Shown here piece by piece: positions 7,166-10,039 of a DNA stretch of 10,039 nucleotides. Each line of letters begins with the position of its first letter. The stretch's first letter is position 1. This stretch comes from Anaerolineaceae bacterium UBA700 (GTDB taxonomy: Bacteria > Chloroflexota > Anaerolineae > Anaerolineales > Anaerolineaceae), in contig DBMK01000354.1 in the NCBI GenBank assembly GCA_002298885.1, positions 1-10,039 on the forward strand, in the 5' to 3' direction. Below the pieces are notes generated by a model. That model was not told the DNA's origin. It ran no database searches and was given only the letters and a program-made list of their open reading frames with translations. The translations under genes and the position numbers were made by a program.

Positions 7166-7209
7166 AAAACGCCTGCATACCTGGAGGGCGCATCGCCAGT
7201 TTTCACGGC

Positions 7210-7364
7210 ATAGGTTAGGTTGAGGGGCGATATGCGCGTGCATTTATCAATTTCTATCGCCCCGAAACCCAACATCGTCATTTCAAATAGCGGGGGGTTG
7301 GGTTTCGGGGGGTAGTATGTGCCTGAACGTAGATGATGCTCGTACCCCCCTCAACCCAACCTAC
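7210..7364. repeat. BIME A: inverted pair of REP palindromes downstream of the RAYT gene
   Basis: REP A1 (plus strand) has arms GTTAGGTT (7214-7221) and AACCCAAC (7266-7273), with an inner stem of nine pairs (7224-7232 with 7255-7263). REP A2 (minus strand) has arms 7297-7304 and 7353-7360, with an inner six-pair G/C stem (7307-7312 with 7345-7350). Both keep the GA-opposite-GA mismatch between outer and inner stem. A2 has an intact GTAG foot (plus-strand CTAC, 7361-7364). In A1 the foot is ATAG and one arm base is changed, so A1 is decaying. Loops of about 22-32 bases are longer than in classical enterobacterial REPs. Confidence 0.85.
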
Positions 7365-7404
7365 GGACCACGGATCACGGGCCATGGGCTGAAACTAATT
7401 ATCG

Positions 7405-7944
7405 TTATTCAGCGCCCGGCTCGCCTTCCCAGGTTTTCCCATCTCCGCTCCAATCCGGCGCATAAAATCCATCGCTTACATATTTCCGAAAACTGGAATA
7501 CTCCCATTCGTAAGGTGAGCTTACGTAACCGTGCTTTACAGGATTGTAATGGATATATTCAATGTGGCGGGTAAGGTCCAATTCATCCCGGATCAGGTGC
7601 TCCCAGAATCGCCGCTGCCAGACGTCTTTTTCCCCTTTTTGCACTCGCGAAGCGACCTCGCTGTCGGCTTCTTTTGGACACCAGTTCCGGGTAAAGTGGC
7701 TCTTGATCAATCGCCAGCGGGTTGAGAAATCGCTGCTTTTCGGTGGCTTGGTCCAAACGAAATGCATGTGTTCCGGCAAAATAACGCTGGCAACAATCGC
7801 GAAGGGCAGCCGGGCCAGCGTATACCGGAATGCACTTCGCAGCAGCTCGATCGCCTCGGGAGTAGACAGGATTGGACGGCGTTGAAAGGTAACAACGGTA
7901 AAGAAGAAGGTTCCACCCGGGACAAAAACGCGGCGATAGTTCAT
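7405..7944 (-). CDS. REP-associated tyrosine transposase (RAYT, Y1_Tnp/TnpA_REP family)
   Basis: 179 residues, a normal length for the family. It is a single-strand DNA nuclease and strand-transfer enzyme of the HUH type, acting on REP hairpins. The HUH motif is His59-Met-His61 in Leu-Pro-Glu-His-Met-His-Phe-Val. The likely nucleophile is Tyr130 in Tyr-Ile-His-Tyr-Asn-Pro-Val-Lys; Tyr133 is the other candidate, but that position varies in the family. The conserved segment Trp-Gln-Arg-Arg-Phe-Trp-Glu-His (109-116) precedes it, and the helix between carries Ile-Arg-Asp-Glu (118-121). All expected catalytic parts are present and the frame is intact, so it may be active. The start at 7944 is supported by GGAAGGGG ten bases upstream. 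The C-terminal tail (about 158-179) is acidic and Gly-rich; such tails vary between RAYTs. The gene is enclosed by five REP copies, which strongly supports the assignment. Confidence 0.93.
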   Translation of the reverse strand: MNYRRVFVPGGTFFFTVVTFQRRPILSTPEAIELLRSAFRYTLARLPFAIVASVILPEHMHFVWTKPPKSSDFSTRWRLIKSHFTRNWCPKEADSEVASRVQKGEKDVWQRRFWEHLIRDELDLTRHIEYIHYNPVKHGYVSSPYEWEYSSFRKYVSDGFYAPDWSGDGKTWEGEPGAE

Positions 7945-7954
7945 GGCGTGATAA

Positions 7955-7962
7955 CCCCTTCC
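7955..7962 (-). promoter_or_regulatory. RAYT ribosome binding site touching REP B
   Basis: GGAAGGGG on the minus strand lies 10 bases before the ATG at 7944. Its first two bases (7961-7962) are also the start of the REP B element, whose GTAG foot occupies 7963-7966. A protein or hairpin at REP B would therefore sit against the ribosome binding site. Confidence 0.6.
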
Positions 7963-8032
7963 GTAGGTTGGGTTGAGGGCGGCGACGCTCCCTTTATTTC
8001 GCAGGGCAATACATTCCGCCCGAAACCCAACA
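7961..8032 (+). repeat. REP B: single REP palindrome in front of the RAYT gene
   Basis: GTAG foot 7963-7966; outer arms GTTGGGTT (7967-7974) and AACCCAAC (8024-8031); the GA/GA mismatch at 7975-7976 and 8022-8023; inner stem GGGCGG (7977-7982) with CCGCCC (8016-8021). Copies A1 and C1 have GGGGCG with CGCCCC here, so both sides changed together and pairing was kept. There is no inverted partner next to it; it is a lone REP or half of a former pair. Confidence 0.85.
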
Positions 8033-8054
8033 TTAAAATTTTAGCCCGGCAAAG

Positions 8055-8225
8055 CCGTAGGTTGGGTTGAGGGGCGATGGGTTTGTGCATGTATCAATTT
8101 CTAACGCCCCGAAACCCAACATCGATATTTCAGATAGGTTTGCACTCCATGGGGTGTTGGGTTTCGGGGGGTAGTGGGCGGCTGGGTATGGCAAGCGTTC
8201 AGGCCCCCCTCAACCCAACCTACGG
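8055..8225. repeat. BIME C: inverted pair of REP palindromes upstream of the RAYT gene
   Basis: REP C1 (plus): foot GTAG 8057-8060, arms 8061-8068 and 8113-8120, inner stem 8071-8076 with 8105-8110. REP C2 (minus): arms 8156-8163 and 8212-8219, inner G/C stem 8166-8171 with 8204-8209, foot as plus-strand CTAC at 8220-8223. Both keep the GA/GA mismatch. The outermost arms of C1 and C2 are also nearly perfect inverted repeats of each other, so the whole 170-base element can fold as one long hairpin. It resembles BIME A also in its loops (for example TATCAATTTCTA at 8092-8103), which points to duplication of the entire pair. Confidence 0.87.
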
Positions 8226-8240
8226 ATTATTACTATTATA

Positions 8241-8286
8241 TAAGAAAAAGCTGGCGGGCAGTCTCGGGGAAGACTACGCCGCCAGC
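8241..8286 (-). terminator. Rho-independent terminator of the FG-GAP gene
   Basis: On the minus strand the arms 8271-8286 and 8250-8264 form a GC-rich stem of about 15 pairs with a small bulge and a 6-base loop. TTTTTCTTA follows directly (8249-8241). It begins 30 bases after the stop codon at 8317. The stem core CTGGCGGCG-AGTCT is shared with the hairpin behind the giant gene at 1-32. Confidence 0.85.
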
Positions 8287-8316
8287 GGAGTTATTCTAAA
8301 AGGGAAGCCAACAATT

Positions 8317-9945
8317 TTACCGGTATCCATCCCGCCGGAAGCTGCCGCGGCCGGTGCCCCACTGCACCACGGCAGAGGCGGTGTGGGGCAGGTCGTAGGC
8401 GACGACGCCGGAGTTGGCGGTGTTGACGATCAGCTCCAGGTCGGGGTCGGAATCGATGTTGGCCAGGGTGGGGGCGGCCAGGCTGCCGTTCCAGTCCTCG
8501 CCGCTGGAGCGCGGGGCGGGCAGGTTCAGCTCGTAGAGCGGCTTGCCGTCCCAGCTCAGGATGTGCAGCTTGCCGGGCTGGTTGGAGCCGTGCTGGGTCC
8601 AGGAGGTGAAGATGACCTCGGGGCTGCCATCGGCGTTCAGGTCGGCCACCAGCGGCTCGGAGGCGAAGCGGTAGAAACCCTCGGCGGGCTTGTAGACCGA
8701 ATAGGGCCAGGAGCCGTGCTCGGTCTTGTCGAGCCAGTAAGCGTGCAGGCGGCCATCGTAGGAGGCGAACAGGATTTCCTTCTTGCCGTCGCCGTCCAGG
8801 TCGGCCACCACGGGGTTGGCTTCGGCCGATTCGATCACACTGTAATCCTCGCTGAGCGGCTTGCCCGTATCGATGGGGCCCAGGCGCCAGTCGTAGCCGC
8901 CGGCGTTGAAGCGGGTGCGGTCGGAATTGAAAATAAAGGGGGCGATGTACTGGCTGGAATAGGGGTCTGTACTGCAATTGTACATGTTGCCTGTAACCAC
9001 CACCTCGCGCTTGCCGTCGCCGTTGACGTCGGCGATCACCGCCGGGCCGTCGGCGAAGTTGGCCCGGTAGCTCTCGGCGCGCACGCCATTGCATTCACCC
9101 CAGCCGCGCTGCTCGACCGCCAGGCTCTCCCAGATGCCCACCTTACCCCACCAGCTCTTACTGGGGTAGACCGCCGAATTGACCGGCAGGAGCGAGCCGT
9201 CGGGCTTGTAGGCGTTGATGTAATGCACGTCGGAGGGCACCACCAGCTCCAGCTTGCCGTCTCCGTTGATGTCGCCGGCGGAGGCGTTGGCGTTATAGAC
9301 CCCCCAGCCGTAGCCGTTGACCTCATTGTTAGCGTCCGAGAGCTGCGGCCAGCCGCTGCGGATGTTGCCGGACGAATCGAACACCCAGGTGTTCTTGGCG
9401 CTGGTATAAGCGCGGGTGACGACTACTTCCATTGTGCTGTTGTTGCCGTCCAGGTCCGCCACCAGCAGGCCGCGCAGCTCGCCGCTGCCACCGTCGATGG
9501 TCTTGGACCATTTCAGCGTGCCGTTCAGGCGGTAGACCAAGACGTGGCTGGTGCTCTGGGCGATGACGATCTCGGGCTGGCCGTCCTTGTCGATGTCGGC
9601 CACCACCACGCCGGGCCAGGTACGGTCGGCCGTACCCCCGGAGCGCCAGATAAGGCTTCCGTCGGCGCCGTTGAGCGCCCACAGCGAATAGGCTGAGGCA
9701 ATCACCTCGTTGCGGCCGTCGTTGTTGACGTCGGCGGCGGCCGGCGAGGAGTACCAGCCGGTCTCGCACCAGGATGAATAGCAGCCGCCGTAGGCCCATT
9801 TGAGCACCGGGGCGTAGAGCTTCTGGGTAGTGGTCACCAGGGGGAGATAAATTGGGTTTACCCCCGTCCCGCCGGCGAAGGCCGCCTGGAAGAACAGAAC
9901 CAGGCAGGCCAGGCAGATCAATATTCCATACCCCTTATTTCTCAT
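8317..9945 (-). CDS. Exported FG-GAP/VCBS-repeat beta-propeller protein
   Basis: 542 residues. Residues 1-7 are basic, 8-22 hydrophobic, and Ala-Phe-Ala at 22-24 is a likely signal peptidase I site. Tyr-Leu-Pro-Leu-Val follows at 33-37. Eight Asp-rich calcium-loop motifs of the FG-GAP/integrin-alpha type lie at 72-77, 117-122, 164-169, 225-230, 306-311, 382-387, 435-440 and 496-501, most followed by a short strand such as Glu-Val-Val-Val. This fits a seven- or eight-bladed propeller; blades 3 and 8 have the most divergent loops. Four Cys remain in the mature part (55, 60, 285, 324), enough for two disulfides. The C-terminal Trp-Gly-Thr-Gly-Arg-Gly-Ser-Phe-Arg-Arg-Asp-Gly-Tyr is the usual last strand of such proteins. 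It is likely a surface or secreted calcium-binding protein for adhesion or ligand binding; no enzyme motif is visible. The ATG has no Shine-Dalgarno sequence. A TTG at codon 9 has AAGGGG before it but would remove the basic start of the signal peptide. A strong terminator follows, so the gene is probably transcribed alone. Confidence 0.9.
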   Translation of the reverse strand: MRNKGYGILICLACLVLFFQAAFAGGTGVNPIYLPLVTTTQKLYAPVLKWAYGGCYSSWCETGWYSSPAAADVNNDGRNEVIASAYSLWALNGADGSLIWRSGGTADRTWPGVVVADIDKDGQPEIVIAQSTSHVLVYRLNGTLKWSKTIDGGSGELRGLLVADLDGNNSTMEVVVTRAYTSAKNTWVFDSSGNIRSGWPQLSDANNEVNGYGWGVYNANASAGDINGDGKLELVVPSDVHYINAYKPDGSLLPVNSAVYPSKSWWGKVGIWESLAVEQRGWGECNGVRAESYRANFADGPAVIADVNGDGKREVVVTGNMYNCSTDPYSSQYIAPFIFNSDRTRFNAGGYDWRLGPIDTGKPLSEDYSVIESAEANPVVADLDGDGKKEILFASYDGRLHAYWLDKTEHGSWPYSVYKPAEGFYRFASEPLVADLNADGSPEVIFTSWTQHGSNQPGKLHILSWDGKPLYELNLPAPRSSGEDWNGSLAAPTLANIDSDPDLELIVNTANSGVVAYDLPHTASAVVQWGTGRGSFRRDGYR

Positions 9946-9951
9946 TTTATT

Positions 9952-9957
9952 ATTCTA
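9952..9957 (-). promoter_or_regulatory. Possible -10 box placed for a leaderless FG-GAP message
   Basis: TAGAAT on the minus strand ends 6 bases before the ATG at 9945. Transcription from it would begin at or next to the ATG, which agrees with the missing Shine-Dalgarno sequence. No good -35 box is seen at 16-18 bases. Weaker alternatives further upstream exist (TTGCAT, 17 bases, TATCTA), so the call is tentative. Confidence 0.35.
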
Positions 9958-10039
9958 CAAAGGAGTAGATACAAGCGAATCTACAGATATGCAAATAAGG
10001 CGTAGGATTAACAAAGATTCACCACAGAGCAACTGTGTT

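Larger units (their letters stand above)
7210..8225. mobile_element. REPtron: RAYT transposase with five flanking REP palindromes
   Basis: The order is BIME A (7210-7364), RAYT gene (7405-7944, minus), single REP B (7961-8032), BIME C (8055-8225). This is the known layout of REP-associated tyrosine transposases, which are domesticated relatives of IS200/IS605 enzymes and occur with the palindromes they process. It differs from an ordinary insertion sequence in having no unique pair of ends and no target-site duplication that I can see. The same palindromes are expected elsewhere in the genome without the gene. Confidence 0.85.

Noticed and set aside
7093..7281. 63-residue N-terminal extension of the GNAT frame to 7281
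   Set aside because: The extension reads through the left part of BIME A and has no family similarity, while AAGGAG stands directly before the ATG at 7092.
7405..7944. RAYT gene as part of an ordinary IS200/IS605 insertion sequence
   Set aside because: The residues around the HUH motif and Tyr130 are of the RAYT type, there is no TnpB gene, and the flanks are multiple REP palindromes rather than one left and one right end.
8077..9696. 539-codon open frame on the plus strand across the FG-GAP gene
   Set aside because: It is the antisense frame of a GC-rich gene with repeated Asp-Gly codons. The protein is low-complexity Val/Gly/Ala, it begins inside the REP repeat, and the opposite strand has a clear signal peptide and domain motifs.
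9900..9915. Lipoprotein signal in the FG-GAP protein (Leu-Ala-Cys at residues 12-14)
   Set aside because: The residue at -3 is Cys, the hydrophobic core continues after Cys14, and a good signal peptidase I site follows at 22-24.
10023..10037. CACAG-AGCAA-CTGTG inverted repeat near the right end
   Set aside because: The stem has only five pairs and its context runs off the window, so it cannot be told from chance.

Overview
The window is a 10 kb stretch of bacterial chromosome with four protein genes, all on the minus strand. Its style suggests Chloroflexota (Anaerolineae-like). The reasons are the two GC-rich genes for very repetitive Sec-exported surface proteins, the Tyr-Leu-Pro-Leu-Val motif just after the signal peptide of one of them (I recall this as frequent in that phylum), and an intergenic palindrome family with its own transposase. 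The phylum is an inference; no rRNA or marker gene is present.

Layout from left to right. Positions 1-32 hold part of a terminator-like hairpin. Positions 56-6247 (minus) encode a giant exported protein of about 2063 residues: signal peptide, DUF11-like and cadherin-like modules, a right-handed beta-helix, then ten Ig-like modules in the order a-b-c-c-d-a-b-d-a plus a terminal Big_3-type domain. Positions 6248-6483 are a leader and intergenic region with a 9-bp hairpin, a 15-bp perfect hairpin and a polypyrimidine mirror repeat. Positions 6484-7092 (minus) encode a GNAT-family N-acetyltransferase in an island of clearly lower GC. Positions 7210-8225 are a REP/RAYT unit ('REPtron'): a minus-strand REP-associated tyrosine transposase flanked by five copies of an imperfect palindrome, arranged as inverted pair / transposase / single copy / inverted pair. 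Positions 8241-8286 are an intrinsic terminator for the last gene, 8317-9945 (minus), which encodes an exported FG-GAP/VCBS beta-propeller with eight calcium-loop motifs. Positions 9946-10039 hold its promoter region.

The genes do not look like one operon or pathway: gaps of 200-400 bp full of hairpins separate them. The two exported proteins probably act at the cell surface (adhesion or matrix). The middle of the window, with the GNAT gene and REP/RAYT unit, looks like accessory DNA between them. The most interesting part is the REPtron. Every REP copy keeps a tandem G-A/A-G mismatch at the same place in its stem, one copy shows compensatory base changes, four of five keep the GTAG foot, and one copy touches the ribosome binding site of the transposase gene.
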